This document shows positions 45,301 through 55,087 of a stretch of 64,000 bases of DNA, piece after piece. Both the position numbers and the translations under genes were made by a program. This stretch comes from Anthopleura xanthogrammica (lineage: Eukaryota > Cnidaria > Anthozoa > Actiniaria > Actiniidae), in the NCBI GenBank assembly GCA_964019055.1, contig OZ025207.1:25639617-25703616 (forward strand). Reading direction: 5' to 3'. A model generated the notes under the pieces. That model did not search any database and was not told the origin of the DNA. It saw only the letters and a program-made list of their open reading frames with translations. Every line of letters starts with the position of its first letter. The stretch's first letter is position 1.

Positions 45301-48300
45301 ACACTCCTACTTCAATGTCAATCAAACTCAAAATCTCTAAAACCGACCCCTTTCGAGTAGGGCATACGATTTGTATAGGAAAGACATATCAAGATATTTG
45401 TCCGTTACAGGCTATGAAAACATATCTCTCAGTAAGGGGAAATACAGTAGCCCCCCCTTTTTCGATACGCATCTGGGACCCCCTTAACTAAGACAACTTC
45501 TTTCCTTTTTGGGAATTCGAGCATCCCATTACGCGGGTCACAGTTATAGAATTGGTGCAGCGACGACTGCAGCCTCGGTTGGTCTCCCCCCCTGGTTAGT
45601 GAAGACCCTTGGAAGGTGGTCTTCTGACTGTTATGAGCGTTACATTCGATGTCCCCAGTCAACGTTATCTAGCGTTTCGGAGCAACTAGTAAAACATTTA
45701 AAGCGCTAGCCATCAAAATTAGATATATCATGTCACCAGAATGCCCTTTCGAGGTAGCCTTGGGATCTAGGAGTCTATGGGGAATGCACGCTGTGCATTT
45801 TTGGGGTTAAGTGTTCCCATACTGGTCACTCTTTGCCCCATAGACCCATGGTGAACTGTTTAGCCGGTGGTTGGCTTGTTGTTACCATGGAAACTAGAGG
45901 CCCATTTGGGGGATTATGACCCCCAGGAGGGGATTACGACCCCTCGGCGGCCTAAGGGATTATGACCCTTAGATTGAGAGAGGATTATGACCTCTCTTTG
46001 CCATGCCACTGACCAGTATGCCTGATGTGAGTTCGGATGGAATGCTTCAACCCCAAAGCCCCATTATCCCACAAACTGGTGTTGCTTCTTTATGTTCTAT
46101 ATGGGTTGGGAGAATTAACTGTATATTTATCGTTTTCTGTCTTACTCCTTTTTCTGACATGCGCAGTTCTCATCTACGGAGCTTAATTTGAATTGGCCCT
46201 ATATCAGAAAATGTTACCCTTAGGGTCATTAGTAATGTGTAAAAGTTTCATGCTTTTATCATCAATTTGAACAATCTTGGTCGATAACAGCTGGACTATT
46301 TATTTAATGTGCGCTTAAATATGAGATCTAATATTACATACATACAGCTATTTCAAAAAGGTTGAATTAGAGGTGAACGGTGAATGGCGAACAGTAATTG
46401 GCGAATGATTGCACGACCGAAAAGAACGGTGGGACAATAAGAATTTCTTCATATTCATACCTAAACAATGCCTGCGCCATTCAGCGAAGACCTTAGTTAG
46501 ATGGCAAGTAATATGGCTCGTTCATCTTGTGAATTGATAAATTGAAAAGTTCTTATTTTACCTCACCAATCGCTGTTCACCAATAGTCCCCTTCACAGCT
46601 CCCTGTGCCACCTTGAAAGGTAGCCGTGCCTTTGCATTGAAGCGAAACGAACGGTGAGCTCGCAATGATAGAGACATGTGAATAATTGTCCAAGGTGTTA
46701 AAAAAGGTCTCGTCTCGCTTCGATGCAAAGGCACGGCCACCTTTCAGGGTAGTGGCGCAGGGGAAGGGGACTATTGATATCATTCATGTGAAAATTACTA
46801 CAAATACAAATATTTAAAAAAACTATTTTTTTCAGGCGGATACTCAGCACCTACATTCGTTTTGGTGACGGAATATGTTGGCGTACGTCATCGTAGTGCC
46901 GTCGGCTTTGGGATATGGTTCGCCTGGGTGATATCCTTGATGATTCTATCCTTGCTAGGATATCTTATTCAAAGTTGGCGAACCCTCAATATTATCATCA
47001 GCGCACCGGGATTACTGTTCTTTCTCTTCTGGTGGTAGGTAGCACAATTACGTTATCTATTTTATTTTATTTTTTTGTGATTATTTGAATAAGTTTGACT
47101 TTTGATTTTGTATTAGAATATAGTGATACTCACTCGACCAATCAGCAATCAGCATTTCAATGCTCTATACCCCATAGAGAAACTTAGGTGTCAAGTGGTG
47201 GGGGCCTTGAAGCACAGGGAAAATACGGGTTCATTACTTGGTATTCTCTAAGTTATACATTAGTAATCTCTATATAGAGAATACTAATAAGGACTTTTGT
47301 CTTCTTTTGTTTCCAGGTCTTAATAGTATTCTCTATATAGGTCAACTAATTAACGGTTAGAGAATAGAAACTCGTGCCTTACTGGATTAAAGCTCCTCGC
47401 AATGATAGAAAGCCACTCAAGCTTCGCCCTCGTGGCTTTCTATCAATGCTCGGAGCTCTAAATTCCATAAAGCACTCGCATATAATCTCTAACCGTTACT
47501 GAGTTGAACTATTAATTCCTTGTATTTACCATTTTCCATACATCGGTTCACTGGTCACAGACAAAGCATTCGATCGAGGCTTTAAGGAAGTTTCAAAGGA
47601 TTATTCGAATTTTTACCTTGCAGCCTCAACTGAATGCTTTGTGTTTGACCAGTGAACCAATGTATGGAAAATGGTGAATATACATGTAGTTTAGATATTT
47701 TCCTATCATCCCCTAATTATAAGTTGTCCAGTAACAGAATTTCCAGACAAAATGACGAAGCAGCCCCTATTCTTTTGGCAGGGCAACCCCTGAATCTCTT
47801 CGCTGGCTGCTGACGAAAGAAAAAATAGAAGAAGCAAGAAAGATCTTAAAAACTGCTGCAAGAGTGAACAGAGTAAAACTAGACGATGACGATCTTAGCT
47901 TACTAAAGATTAGCGAAAAAGAAGAAGAGAAGAAGAAACATAAGGAAGAAACAAGAATGGGGGACTTTAGGGATCTGTTTATCTCTCGCGTGCTGGCACG
48001 CAGAACACTATTGTCCTGGTATTGCTGGTAGGTATCACAGGGCAGTTTGGAAGTGGCGTAGTGGCGTAGTGGCGTAGTGGCGTAGTGGCGTAGTGGCGTA
48101 GTGGCGTAGAAGGCGCAAAACCCAAAGTGAAGTTATTTACACTTCCGGTTGACTTCGCCGTCGTAGGTTTTGCAAATCCTAATAAGGTACGTCGCTAATG
48201 ACGTACAGTCTGTGCGGCGACGTAAGAATAGAAAAAAATGTTAATTGTTAGCTTCCCGCACACACTTTTCAAGTCGTTCCGCCGCCACTACAAACTAGTT

Positions 48301-51300
48301 ACACATCGGCTTCGAGTGGTATACCGAGGAATATCCCACGAGTCACTTGTAGTTTGTAATATACACACGAGCCTTCAGGCGAGTGTGTATACAAAGAAAA
48401 TACAAGTGACGAGTGGGATATCCAAGGTATGCCTCGAGAAACCATTGTATAACCATTTTATCCCACACCATTGAAAATACAAATGCGTAGATTCAACGCG
48501 CAGTGCATGATGGGAGGGAAGAGCGAAATACCGACCAATATACAACGGCTTTTCTGCTTTCTGATTGGCTGTATTTTCTATGGTGTTGGATAAAATCTCG
48601 TTCCACTATTTTGAAAATTCATCAATCTAGCATTCTCCTATTGTAGGTTTGTTTGTGGTCTGGTATACTATGGAATAATATTTAGCTCTCCTACTATCGG
48701 TGGTAATATGTACCTCAACTTCTTTATTGCTGCTTTATGTGAAGCGGTTGGCATGGTAATAGGAATTTATCTCTTTAACAGGTGAGTTACGTATGACACT
48801 AGAGATATACGTTTGCGCATGTTTCATCATGTTTTCCAATCATTTATAACAGCTTTTGCTCGAAAATAAAGAAAATAAAACTCATCCGTGCAAAGAAATA
48901 CCTTTTAGAAATAGCATATTTCGTCGTTGTTGGTGAAAAATATTTCGTTTTGACAAGAGATAATAGAAAATACTTGGACATTTTTACTGTGACAAACAAT
49001 GCATTGCGCGTCTAGATTCAGGATCGCTTGGACTAATTTCTGTTTTGATACGTGTATCAAAACGGGGATCACAAAATAATTTTAAGATAAAAAGAAAGTT
49101 TATTTATCAAACCGATATTTTTCTTCAGGTTTGGGAGAAGGAAATCAATCGTTGGAAGTTTATGGGTGGCTGGAATAGCAGCGGTTACTGCTGCAATACT
49201 TAGTCAATATGAAGATGGAAGTGACGGTAAGTTAATAATTACTTAGGGAAGGCACGTTGTCACTGGTGGGGCGGAGGGGGGGGGGGGGAGAGAAAGCTGG
49301 GTTCTCAGAGGGACTGGGCTTATCTTTATCTGACAAAAAGATCCCGAAATTACTAGATTTCCGGTCACGCATGTAAAAAAAAAGAATAAAAAATAAATGA
49401 CAGTTGAAAGTGAATTCCACCAGTCAGAGTGTCTCCTCTTCCATTGGATTCCAATTGGAATTTAGAAGTTTATTTTTGCGAAGGGAGGAAAACCGGAGGG
49501 CCCGGAGAAAAACCTTCGAAGCACAGGAGAGAACCAACAAGCAACTCTACTCTCATACCGCACCGAGCAAACGAATGTTTATTACTTTCATAGGCTATCT
49601 TACTGGTAAAATTCTGACATCAATGGTAGTTGGAAAGCTCTTCATTACCATAGCATTTGATGGCATGTACATCTACACCACAGAACTCTTTCCCACCGTC
49701 GTCAGGTAACTGCCTTTGTTGAATTCAACATACAGTCAAACCTCTACACAACGGCCACCGTCGTCAAGTAACTCTCTTTGTTGAATTCAACATACAGTCA
49801 AACCTCTACACAACGGCCACCGTCGTGATAAAATTTTGGTGCCGTAGAACAAAGATGGTCATTATGGAGAGGTTTCAGTTACAGTATATGTATTAACCCA
49901 GTGGCATAACAAGGACAAAATCTCCTGGCCGTTGGGTAGAGGTGGCCGTTATTGAAGGTTCGACCGTATAACTATTTCGGCAAAAAGGTTGATGAAGGTT
50001 TTCTTGCATGTTGCTTACCAAGTTTGATATGTATCATATTCATATGTAAATTAAATCAGCACAGAAGAAAATAAGCTGGAAAAAACGTGCAGACAATTTA
50101 TGGGAAAATCCAATATTGCTGTGACCTTTCGCTAATTGCATTCACATCACCCATAGAGCATTTTGGGCTTGGTATATAACATGACACATGCAACAAGCAA
50201 CAAAACCTTATACTCTTCTGAGATTACGAATTAAATGTTTTCTGGCCAACCGAAAGAACCTCTATACTCTTTTCTTTGCCATACCTTGACTTGTTGTTTG
50301 TACCGAAAGTAATGATCCACTAAACACCATGATTTCTATTTCTATTTCCCTTTTGATGTATTTTTGATTTAATCAATTTGCAAAGGCAGGTGAGTACACA
50401 ATGGACCTTTATCGCAAGGCCGCCATGTTTATTCCCTTAAGAGCAAAGACCTTTTTTTGGAACGCTATGAAGCGCCTCAAAGCGAGGGCAAGGGACCCAA
50501 GCGGAATCGGAACCCATTGTTTCAACCAATATGGCCGCTGTGTGACAAAAGCCCATTGGAAGACATTAAGTCCTCTACAAGGTGTATCACCCTTACCCAA
50601 CCCATGTAAAATCTATCAACCCTAAAAAAAAAACTTAAAAAGCCTATAACCCTTCCACAGTTTTTGTCGTTTTCTGTAGAGAAGACGCAAAAATAGCTGA
50701 TAAGCTCTTTTACAGTTTTCAATTCGGTCCATTCGTTTCCGAGATATAGCTCTTCAGACAGTGCTATTTGTTGGGGGGGAAAAGCAAATGAAATGGGGCT
50801 GGGACGAGCTACCTGAGACGTAGCTTAAGGAACGATCGTCATTCAAAACTGGAATATGATAAACTGAAATTCTTCTCTTCTAATATTTTATTGATTTGAA
50901 CACCTGCAAACAAACAAATCTATCTCATATTTTCCTCGCTTTGACAATATTACACAAATGAATGAGCTACTTCCTTACCTTAAGTGACGTCATGTCAGGT
51001 AGGAACCAGGCCCTTTGCAATTCTCGGAAATTTCTGAATAAGGACATAACAAGTGCGAAAATTATATTAATGCCGTGTAAAAAAAGAAAACTATTTAACA
51101 ATTAGTCCTCGAGTCCGAATGGTCTACGAGTCTATTGACTCGTAGGCCATGAGGGCGAGAGGTCTAATTGTTTTGGTAAAAACCTACTAATCGGTCCAAT
51201 AAAAGAATGCAAAAAGTTTTGGATTTTGCTTTAAATATATATTTTTTGGTTTTCAAAACCGGCGCTTTTCGCTACTAGAGGTCTATCACTAATAGACCCC

Positions 51301-52860
51301 TAGTAGCTCAGCCAATCACAGGGCTCGATTGATGATAGACCATTAGTAGGTTTTTTCTAAAATCGAATAGACTTTTTCAGAATTTGCCCGGACGACCACG
51401 AAACAAAGGCTTCCAACTCGAGACTGGTCAATCAGCTGATAAAAGTCTTTGATGATATTTTCTGTCCAGGTGGGACTTTTACCAGCCGAATCGTGCACAA
51501 GAAATGTACATGGACGATCGAGCATAGAGGACGATATTATCTAGTGTTTCTCTTTCACTGAGGACCAGTAGCGAAATTCCTAAAATTCATCCTCTGCTTG
51601 ATACCAGGAAAAGGTGGTCAAACAGTGACCACCATGCGCTGTCAACAAGAAAGAATTCTATTGAAAACTTGTAATTCTCCAGTATCGAGTTCTCTATTGC
51701 TCAGTGTTGGCCTCAATAGCATGTAATATATTCTTTACTATTGTATATATATTGTATATTATAATATACCTTTTCTTTGAATGACAACAGAAATACAGCA
51801 ATGGGGTCTTCTAATGCTGCTGCTCGTGTTGGATCTGCTTGTTCTCCTTATATCGTATACTCGGTATGTCGTTTTGAAGGCCTAAATGTGTGGTAATACG
51901 AGCAACAAATACGTGCAACCTGTCGATCGCGCAACATTATTGCGTTGCATGTTGGTTTATAAAACACTAGAGAGCTTAACATTCCCGTCTTTTTCTCCCG
52001 CAAACGGCAAACGTGACCAAGTTTTCTTCGTTTTCCTGTATTCCACTTTACCTTTTGCAAACTTTCTTAACAAAAAGAAATATTATTTTGTTTATCTACG
52101 ATCACGACTTGGAGATTTTTGCGATTCTTTTTTACTAATTTTAAAGAACATTTCACTGGTCAACTGACGTTTCACGTTTGCCGTAAACGGGATTCTTAAA
52201 ATCTCTACTGACAAAATTTCGTTGCGCGACTTTGTTGCAAAAAGTAAAAGCTCTTTCGATTCTCTGCACCGAAGAACATTTGTTGCACGGGATGGTACTA
52301 CGAGTAGCATTCGCTCTGCAACTTGCAACGCAACAATGTTGTGCGACAAGTTGCCCTATTTTGTTCCTTGGTAGTGCCGCATTTTTAGTAAATAATGTCA
52401 GAAAAAAACTAGTGTGGCCCGGAAAGGAGGTCTATATATCCCATTTTCCGGCCAATATTGTGGTAAAATGAGGGTGCACTTAATTTGTAGGCCAGCTCTG
52501 TTGTGCTACCCCTTTCCACAGATAATGTCATGGACAGAGCTACGTAAATAAATAAAAATCAATGTGTTGATCGGTAGAATACTGTGTATGACTCTCATAT
52601 GATATTCATTTGTCCCTCCACAGCAAAGAGTCCATCCATTGATGCCTTTTGGTATCATGGCAATCAATGCGTTGATCTGTGGAATACTGTGTATGACTCT
52701 CTCAGAAACAAAGGACAAGGCCATGCCTGACACCATCCAACAGGTCGATTACAACAGCCAGGACAGCGGGATTGAAGCAAGTAAGGGGGGCAGTCCAAAA
52801 ACAGAAGACGATTACTCGAAGTTAGCGCCGAGTTGCATTATGCTCGAGACTACAACATAG
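39357..52860 (+). CDS. SLC22-family organic ion transporter (MFS), nine coding exons
   Basis: Exons inferred from GT-AG sites and reading frame: 39357-39644, 41197-41425, 46836-47034, 47782-48027, 48647-48781, 49129-49226, 49594-49705, 51791-51863, 52624-52860. They join to 1617 bases, 538 residues plus stop, the usual SLC22 length. The protein starts near [14 protein letters not shown], then TM1, an extracellular loop with cysteines and NTT/NGT glycosylation sites, QWDLVC-like EWDLVCEK, and the MFS signature [15 protein letters not shown]. Further on are [10 protein letters not shown], a charged cytoplasmic loop, ELFPTVVRN, and [13 protein letters not shown] near the C-terminus. Family members move organic cations, anions or carnitine across the plasma membrane; the substrate here cannot be told. 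A splice acceptor (TTTTATTCCTAGCAG) just before the ATG suggests an upstream non-coding exon. Confidence 0.9.
39724..41175. repeat. 1.45-kb CATT/CATC tetranucleotide array in SLC22 intron 1
   Basis: The first part (39724-40600) mixes TTCA and TCCA units with ATCTATTCATCGATCC interruptions. The second (about 40607-41148) is an almost pure (TTCA)n of about 135 copies. Because frame is kept with exon 1, a false 618-residue Ser/Ile/His-rich frame appears. The real exon 1 ends at the GAG/GTACGA donor (39644) and exon 2 begins after TTTACAG (41196). Confidence 0.95.
41985..43151 (+). CDS. Gag-like protein with SAP domain and Cys-rich finger (DIRS-like)
   Basis: The frame is open for 388 residues from [10 protein letters not shown]. 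Residues about 19-50 ([19 protein letters not shown], then [10 protein letters not shown]) form a SAP-type helix-extension-helix, a DNA/RNA-binding fold known for SAF-A/Acinus-type proteins. A Ser/Thr/Gln-rich linker follows. Residues about 322-357 hold a cluster of Cys and His ([10 protein letters not shown], then [13 protein letters not shown]), which looks like a CCCH finger with extra cysteines. It ends in a Ser/Arg-rich tail. It would coat the element RNA or target nucleic acid. No stop interrupts it. Confidence 0.75.
   Translation: MPRTSLRRQQAMFIDRDALAAMTVKQLRELCHTRKIPSSGNRQALIRRLENVQDSQDIQDPQDSTDGIRERPQNSIFTEEQLAAVKSLIKDTVKETSREIASEAARAAVRAISDVNLVLPPQNPTEQQLRLTSTSTSIETPSPPTDTESSFPSSAFSSQDLPANYIREIQTDEFFDLDKLLPKNLSFHDEDDNLTLSLDNSVIKVTKKRRNNTAISDVEQWTTAFTTYMSVFTLKYPFRAQELLSYMRLIRYAARVHKGLGWAIYDYKFRQKAGVDKSLVWSAMDQQLWLTIFTVAPLALKEEYPLFYNGPLTSASRGGDRGVCHRYNRSGNCDRNPCEFQHKCNKCRGPHPGWECQSSPRISRGYGDSARERSDHRGSKSSTSSNSK
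42910..44613 (+). pseudogene. DIRS-like reverse transcriptase/RNase H, stop in RNase H
   Basis: The frame overlaps gag by about 240 bases in the +1 frame, so translation by frameshift or reinitiation is likely. The RT shows [18 protein letters not shown], the palm Asp in [30 protein letters not shown], and the active-site pair in HILDDFLIL. RNase H shows Asp (LYTDASGS), Glu (AWQELYAL) and Asp (FFCDNQSV). A TGA at 44611-44613 cuts off the last segment; the frame resumes at once with [25 protein letters not shown] up to about 44767, which holds the last acidic residue. A glycine-to-arginine-like change (SIGFRGIF against SLGFGAVF in the copy at 1 kb) is also visible. Confidence 0.8.
44769..45709 (+). 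pseudogene. Tyrosine recombinase of the DIRS-like element, frameshifted
   Basis: The first frame (44769-45491) gives the core-binding domain ([17 protein letters not shown] ... [16 protein letters not shown]) and the start of the catalytic domain, with the first Arg in [10 protein letters not shown]. It ends in a premature TAA. The second frame (about 45494-45709) gives [19 protein letters not shown] with the His-x-x-Arg pair, then [14 protein letters not shown], with the Trp and the Tyr nucleophile position. Both frames have stops near 45485-45491, so more than one change separates them. It would catalyse integration of the circular intermediate, as known for DIRS elements. Confidence 0.75.
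45773..45845 (+). other. Long-range 10-bp stem with inner hairpin in DIRS 3' region
   Basis: GTCTATGGGG (45773-45782) is perfectly complementary to CCCCATAGAC (45836-45845). Directly inside the left strand, AATGCAC-GCT-GTGCATT (45783-45799) is a perfect 7-bp hairpin stacked on it. Confidence 0.6.
45907..45997 (+). other. Four tandem hairpins with identical ATTAYGA loops
   Basis: Stems and loops: TGGGGG/CCCCCA (45907-45925), GAGGGG/CCCCTC (45927-45945), CTAAGGG/CCCTTAG (45952-45972), AGAGAGG/CCTCTCT (45977-45997). Each encloses ATTATGA or ATTACGA. The stems differ from one another in sequence but each is fully paired, so base pairing and the loop appear to be what is kept. This lies in the untranslated 3' part of the DIRS-like element. 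Function unknown; a protein-binding RNA array or a packaging signal are possibilities. Confidence 0.75.
46580..46776. mobile_element. MITE in SLC22 intron 2, just before exon 3
   Basis: CAATAGTCCCCTTC ... GTGCCTTTGCATTGAAGCG at the left is mirrored by CGCTTCGATGCAAAGGCAC ... GGGGAAGGGGACTATTG at the right, giving arms of about 60-70 bases. Confidence 0.75.
47220..47690. mobile_element. Cluster of fold-back elements in SLC22 intron 3
   Basis: About 47326-47515 is a fold-back (AACGGTTAGAGAAT ... ATCTCTAACCGTT), with a hairpin GATAGAAAGCCAC ... GTGGCTTTCTATC inside. About 47519-47680 is another, with arms ACCATTTTCCATACATCGGTTCACTGG and CCAGTGAACCAATGTATGGAAAATGGT. The second also contains CAAAGCATTC / GAATGCTTTG. 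Confidence 0.7.
48052..48110. repeat. (GTGGCGTA)n microsatellite in SLC22 intron 4
   Basis: About seven tandem 8-bp units, 25 bases after the exon 4 donor. Confidence 0.9.
48287..48598. mobile_element. Composite MITE in SLC22 intron 4, copy 1
   Basis: Two adjoining fold-backs: one around CGAGTGGTATACCGAGG ... GGTATGCCTCGAGAAACC, one bounded by ATTTTATCCCACACCAT and ATGGTGTTGGATAAAAT. A close second copy with the same two-part order lies at 53871-54160. Confidence 0.75.
49450..49567. repeat. Stray fragment related to the peptide-gene intron, in SLC22 intron 6
   Basis: GGAATTTAGAAGTT ... ACCTTCGAAGCACAGGAGAG ... CAAGCAACTCTACTC ... GCACCGAG aligns with the intron of the peptide genes (for example 10805-10920) in the same relative order. 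It sits 27 bases before the exon 7 acceptor. The segment is either a dispersed repeat also present in those introns or a moved piece of one of them. Confidence 0.6.
49695..49826 (+). repeat. 62-bp tandem duplication spanning the exon 7 splice donor
   Basis: ACCGTCGTCAGGTAACT ... AACGGCC starts inside exon 7 at 49695 and is repeated at 49757. A third start (ACCGTCGT) begins at 49819. In the second copy the donor CAG/GTAACT has become CAAGTAACT, so the duplicate splice site is dead and the original is intact. Confidence 0.85.
49733..49967. mobile_element. Small pogo/Tc1-like MITE in SLC22 intron 7
   Basis: Ends TA-CAGTCAAACCTCTACACAACGGCC and GGCCGTTATTGAAGGTTCGACCG-TA are imperfect inverted repeats flanked by TA, as for pogo/mariner-type elements. 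CAGTnnAACCTC termini are known from invertebrate elements of that group. The left end was doubled by the 62-bp duplication. Confidence 0.5.
49968..51092. other. SLC22 intron 7, first part: no feature
   Basis: This is intronic sequence with no convincing exon, terminal repeat or microsatellite. The opposing frames at 50400-50620 lie on one GC-richer patch and show no motif. Confidence 0.5.
51093..51358. mobile_element. Composite MITE, copy 2 (SLC22 intron 7)
   Basis: It matches 30365-30660 throughout but lacks about 30 bases of the inner palindrome (AATAGCCCATGAGG...). TIRs AAAACCTACTAAT / ATTAGTAGGTTTT are at about 51180 and 51341. Confidence 0.75.
51890..52370. repeat. Possible non-autonomous element in SLC22 intron 8
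   Basis: GCGCAACATTATTGCGTTGCATGTTGG near 51929 and CAACTTGCAACGCAACAATGTTGTGCG near 52320 are imperfect inverted repeats. Inner parts (AAACGGCAAACGTGA and TCACGTTTGCCGTAA) also mirror each other, at about 52001 and 52171. No coding content. Confidence 0.45.
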
Positions 52861-53444
52861 TATAATAATAGTGTCCCGGTATAGCTGTTCAGCACAATAT
52901 ACTTAAGAGGGGAAGTCCGTAAATGTCACTAATACTTGCCCAGTTTTTGTATTTAAGAAATGAAATAAGCTATATTCGAACTTTGTTCAGTAGCAAAGGC
53001 AATTCGTAAATCGACATACCAGAGGAGATATCGGCTTCTAGAATCACCTCATTTTCTATAGCTGTTTACAAGGGCCGATAATACCTGTACATATGGAGGT
53101 CGTTTGCTAAGTTGTTTAAATAATTGTCAGGTTTTACTATGTGCAACCAAAGTATATGAATAAAGGTTCATTTTGATACTCAAAATCTTTTTAAAAACTA
53201 TAAATGCTTTTATTTTTGGAGCGCTACCAAAACAGTGCTCGAATAAACTTGTAACTAGTCATCTACGGCCCCTAAAACTGACCCCTCCCCCCAAATTGTC
53301 CCGTAAAAATATTATCAATTTCGTATTTAGGGACCCAAAAAAATGTATATATATATACCAAGTTTGAGCAAAATCCGTGAGGTCCTTATAGCCTTTTCCG
53401 GGGATCCTTTCCTGTGGTAATAAATCATATAAAGGATTATTATT
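52861..53444. other. 3' region of SLC22 and following intergenic DNA
   Basis: Two AATAAA-like signals (GAATAAAG at 53158, GAATAAAC at 53241) could end the SLC22 transcript. I see nothing else. Confidence 0.5.
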
Positions 53445-53565
53445 TATAAGTGATAGATAAAACATGAGCGGAAGACCTTTATGGGGATTTAAAATGGCGA
53501 GCCGCAGGCGAGCCTTTTTAGCCCCATAAAGGTCGGACGCGAATGTTTTATCTCACTTATCAAAG
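53445..53565. mobile_element. Fold-back MITE
   Basis: AAGTGATAGATAAAACATGAGCGGAAGACCTTTATGGGG is mirrored by CCCCATAAAGGTCGGACGCGAATGTTTTATCTCACTT around GCGAGCCGCAGGCGAGC. Confidence 0.75.
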
Positions 53566-53763
53566 GTTTAGGATAGTTAGGTCATGTGTTACTTAAATTT
53601 TACTTAAATTTTACTTAAATTTTCAAGATAAAAGCACTTTTCGCCGAGAAAATCTTAGTTAAAGTTGTATGCAAATCAGGACGAATCTCTTGCCGATTTA
53701 AAAACTCGGTCATGGTTGTAATTTTCTATTGTGTTTGGCCTTATGAATATTAATGAGTTTGAT

Positions 53764-53767
53764 AAGG

Positions 53768-53806
<39 letters not shown>

Positions 53807-53870
53807 TTTAATACTTATATTGCGCATTTTAACATTTGAAATATGATCAAATGCGCATTACACTAGATAA
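53764..53870. repeat. (AAT)n run and SINE/LINE-like 3' tail
   Basis: About 13 AAT/ATA units (53766-53804) are followed by TTGCGCATTTTAACATTTG and CAAATGCGCATTACAC. GGCCTTATGAATATTAATGAG just before resembles the terminal repeat of the nested element at 35650. Confidence 0.6.
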
Positions 53871-54160
53871 ATACTAGTTATACAATGGTTTCGAGTGGCA
53901 TACCGTGGAATATCCCACGAGTATACGCACGAGCCTTTCGGCGAGTTTGTATACAAAGAAAATACAAGTGACGAGTGGGATATCCATGGTATGCCACGAG
54001 AAACCATTGTATAACCATTTTATCCCACACCATAGAAAATACAAATGCGTAGATTCAACGCGCAGTGCATGATGGGAAGGAAGAGTGGAATACCGACGAA
54101 TATACAACGGCTTTCCTGCTTTCTGATTGGCTGTATTTTCTATGGTGTTGGATAAAATAC
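53871..54160. mobile_element. Composite MITE, copy 2
   Basis: This is the second copy of 48287-48598. The first fold-back has TTATACAATGGTTTCGAGTGGC / GCCACGAGAAACCATTGTATAA; the second ends ATTTTATCCCACACCAT / ATGGTGTTGGATAAAAT. Confidence 0.75.
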
Positions 54161-54918
54161 AATACACTATATATAAAAACTACTTAGAATTGTATATACA
54201 AAATATGGTAGTACTAATATTAAGATATTTACATGCAATTCAGAATAGAATAAAATATACATAGCCTTAACTTAAAAATAAGATATACCAAAAAATAAAT
54301 AACTAAATACAATAGTAAAGCAAGTCAAATAAAAATAATAAACTAAGTTAAGGTATCAGGATATGATTTAGGACCCCTATACGCGCTACCTCAAATTTCG
54401 CTCCGGCTTTACAATATTTTGCCATAAGAGTATGGATTTTTTTGAAAGCTAAATAAATGTAGTTTTCGAACATCTATTAATTAGAATTGTATATGAAAGG
54501 GTTAGGAGTTGAGAGTCCGGGTGGAGCATCCCCGTATGAAACGAACCGAAGTACTCCCCCTACCCCGCGGGGGGATGATAGCATGGCTGTCACTATAATA
54601 AGTCTGCTTTATTAACTTATAGTTAAGCTCTATTTACAGACAAATAACCTTTTCGCATTTTTCGTGAAATAATTGTAAATAATTGTCAGTCGAGTTGGTT
54701 TTACCATTCAACTGCCGGTTAGGAGGGAAAAGAGGGACTGTTAACTGTCTAATGATGATGATTGAAGTCTCACTTAGGTGTATAGTGTTCACTAAATACT
54801 GCGTCAAAGACACTTATATATTTACACTCAAACTAGTATACATCTATTAGCATATATTTATAGTATAGTCAAGATTAAGGAGGAGACGGGTTCACTGTTG
54901 CTCCGGGTTTCATGCTCG
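54161..54918. other. Intergenic AT-rich DNA, nothing identified
   Basis: No exon or bounded element is recognised. Confidence 0.4.
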
Positions 54919-54960
54919 CGCGCCCATCAGACAGACTTTAAAGTCTGTCTGGTGGGTGCG
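54919..54960. repeat. Perfect 24-bp palindrome within a longer fold-back
   Basis: CAGACAGACTTT-AAAGTCTGTCTG (54928-54951) extends with mismatches to GCGCGCCCAT / GTGGGTGCGCGGGC. Confidence 0.8.
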
Positions 54961-55087
54961 CGGGCGTGGGGCTCGGGATGGCGAAGAGCTTGTCTCTTCT
55001 TTAATCAGTATATATTTATATATTTATATTTCCATTTTATAACGAATTTTTCGCTAATTACGCTGCTTAGGGATTTTTTCCTTTTCA

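Larger units (their letters stand above)
41800..46250 (+). mobile_element. DIRS-like retrotransposon in SLC22 intron 2, degraded
   Basis: In order: gag-like frame, RT/RNase H frame overlapping it, tyrosine recombinase in pieces, then a structured non-coding 3' region. No methyltransferase domain is seen between RNase H and recombinase. The outer ends are estimates, since I could not identify the terminal repeats. It is oriented with the host gene. An in-frame stop in RNase H and frameshifts in the recombinase make it inactive. Confidence 0.75.
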
